In this document: positions 13,768-14,842 of the stretch, piece by piece
Layout: each line of letters starts with the position of its first letter
Position numbering within the stretch: the stretch's first letter is position 1
Assembly: GCA_002473165.1 (NCBI GenBank)
Contig: DKSD01000053.1
Span: 1 to 14,842, forward strand
DNA length: 14,842 nt
Direction: 5' to 3'
Origin: Succinatimonas sp. UBA7265
GTDB taxonomy: Bacteria; Pseudomonadota; Gammaproteobacteria; Enterobacterales; Succinivibrionaceae
The notes under the pieces: model-generated
What the model saw: the letters and a program-made list of their open reading frames with translations, nothing else
The model's database searches: none
Told to the model about the DNA's origin: nothing
Translations under genes and position numbers: made by a program

Positions 13768-14842
13768 TTGAAACGCCTGGTGTTTAACCATCTGCGAGCC
13801 TGGAAGCAGTCGCCGCTGCGCAAACCGCTGATCCTCAAAGGGGTGCGGCAGGTCGGGAAAACCTGGCTGTTAAAGGAGTTCGGCCGCGTTGCATACGAGC
13901 ATGTCGCTTATTTCAATTTTGAGGAAAACCCGGAATACAAAGAGTTCTTTGCAAAGAGCAAAGATCCAAAACGCATCCTGCCGAATCTCTCCATGGCCAG
14001 CGCCCAGGTAATCACTCCGGGCACCACGCTCGTCATCTTCGATGAGATCCAGGAAGCTCCGGATGCCCTGAACGCCCTCAAATATTTCCATGAGCGTGCG
14101 CCTGAGTATCACGTAGCCTGCGCCGGCTCTTTGCTCGGGATCGCCCTTGCAAGGCCGTCTTCATTCCCGGTAGGTCAGACAGATTTCCTGCAGGTACATC
14201 CGCTTACATTCACCGAGTTTCTGCTCGCAAACGGGAAAACCAACCTTGCGGCTTATATGGAGAGCCTTGAAGATCTTGAGCCCCTGCCCGTGGCTTTTTT
14301 TCAGCCGCTGCTTGAACAGCTCAGGCTTTATCTCGCAACCGGAGGCATGCCCGAAGCGGTAAACGGCTGGGTGCAATACCATGATGCCGCCATCGTGGAG
14401 AGGACACTGCAAAACCTGCTGGACGCTTATGAAAGGGATTTTGCAAAGTACCCTGATCCCGCCACGTTCCCCAAACTCACCCAGGCCTGGCACTCGCTGC
14501 CGGCGCAGCTGTCCAAAGAAAACCGGCGTTTTATTTACAGCGCCGTAAAAAAAGGCGCGCGCGGCAGAGACTTTGAAGACGCGCTGCAATGGCTGGTCAG
14601 TTCACAGCTGGTCTTTAAAGTGCCGCGCATCACGGCACCCGGCCTGCCCGTCACGGCATACGATGATCCGGACGCGTTTAAGATCTACGCCGCCGACAGC
14701 GGGTTGCTCAGGCGCATGGCGCACCTGCCGCCTGCGGTCTTCACAGAAGGCAGTAAGCTATTTAGTGAATTCAAAGGCGCGCTTGCGGAGAATTATGTGC
14801 TGCAGGCGCTGGCACCGCAGTTTGATACCCTGCCGCGTTACT
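13768..14842 (+). CDS. AAA ATPase with C-terminal DUF4143 (COG1373 type), truncated by the window end
   Basis: This frame is open for 358 codons and runs off the window without a stop. The start is a TTG at 13768 (MKRLVFNHLRAWK), chosen because GGGGGT lies six to seven bases before it and no ATG or GTG is nearby in frame. Motifs: Walker A GVRQVGKT (25-32), Walker B LVIFDEIQ (88-95), CAGSLLG (118-124), HPLTFTEFL (144-152), ATGGMPEAV, and the start of the DUF4143 part (KIYAADSGLL then FKGALAENYVLQAL). Members are usually about 400 residues, so roughly the last 50-100 residues are missing. No function is established for most members. They are common in gut bacteria and often sporadically distributed. 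It has its own promoter and a long AT-rich leader. Confidence 0.88.
   Translation, partial: MKRLVFNHLRAWKQSPLRKPLILKGVRQVGKTWLLKEFGRVAYEHVAYFNFEENPEYKEFFAKSKDPKRILPNLSMASAQVITPGTTLVIFDEIQEAPDALNALKYFHERAPEYHVACAGSLLGIALARPSSFPVGQTDFLQVHPLTFTEFLLANGKTNLAAYMESLEDLEPLPVAFFQPLLEQLRLYLATGGMPEAVNGWVQYHDAAIVERTLQNLLDAYERDFAKYPDPATFPKLTQAWHSLPAQLSKENRRFIYSAVKKGARGRDFEDALQWLVSSQLVFKVPRITAPGLPVTAYDDPDAFKIYAADSGLLRRMAHLPPAVFTEGSKLFSEFKGALAENYVLQALAPQFDTLPRY

Overview
The window looks like part of a gammaproteobacterial chromosome. The coding DNA is G+C-rich (above 50% by eye) and the gaps between genes are AT-rich. Evidence for the group: a long (class II) ketol-acid reductoisomerase with a divergent IlvY-type regulator, a Rep helicase convergent with ilvC (rep and ilvYC are also near neighbours in E. 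coli), E. coli-like TcdA and Pgi, and tRNA genes with encoded CCA ends. The expansion of AAA-ATPase-like/PD-(D/E)XK proteins would fit a gut or rumen relative such as Succinivibrionaceae, but that is only a guess.

Layout. 1-300: two minus-strand tRNA genes, Arg(CCG) then Leu(CAG), read from one promoter with a GC-rich discriminator. 334-5056: a compact plus-strand operon of tcdA, a 639-residue DnaG-like zinc-finger/Toprim protein, and rep, whose start overlaps the end of the preceding gene by 11 bp. A 13-bp perfect hairpin at 5086-5115 separates rep from the convergent ilvC. 5138-7706: ilvC (minus) and ilvY (plus) diverge from a 145-bp control region with a LysR-type T-N11-A palindrome, the standard arrangement for inducing branched-chain amino acid synthesis.

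7859-11691 is the accessory part. Two tandem 593-codon paralogues, each with an N-terminal AAA-ATPase-like domain and a C-terminal PD-(D/E)XK nuclease-like domain, align without net gaps at a constant offset of 1926 bp over the blocks checked. They alternate between exactly identical blocks of about 55 nt and strongly diverged segments. Behind them lies a scar of a third copy, in which P-loop codons are joined directly to the last codons of the family. A strong intrinsic terminator then isolates the array from pgi.

11853-13558 is pgi with its own terminator. A 209-bp gap follows, holding two related 15-bp palindromes on either side of a -10 box, and then a DUF4143-type AAA ATPase that starts with TTG and runs off the window end.

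The housekeeping genes have well-understood roles: tRNA modification, replication-fork clearance, Ile/Val biosynthesis and glycolysis. The points that invite follow-up are the patchwork paralogue array with its deletion scar, the primase-like gene coupled to rep, and the twin-operator promoter of the last ATPase.
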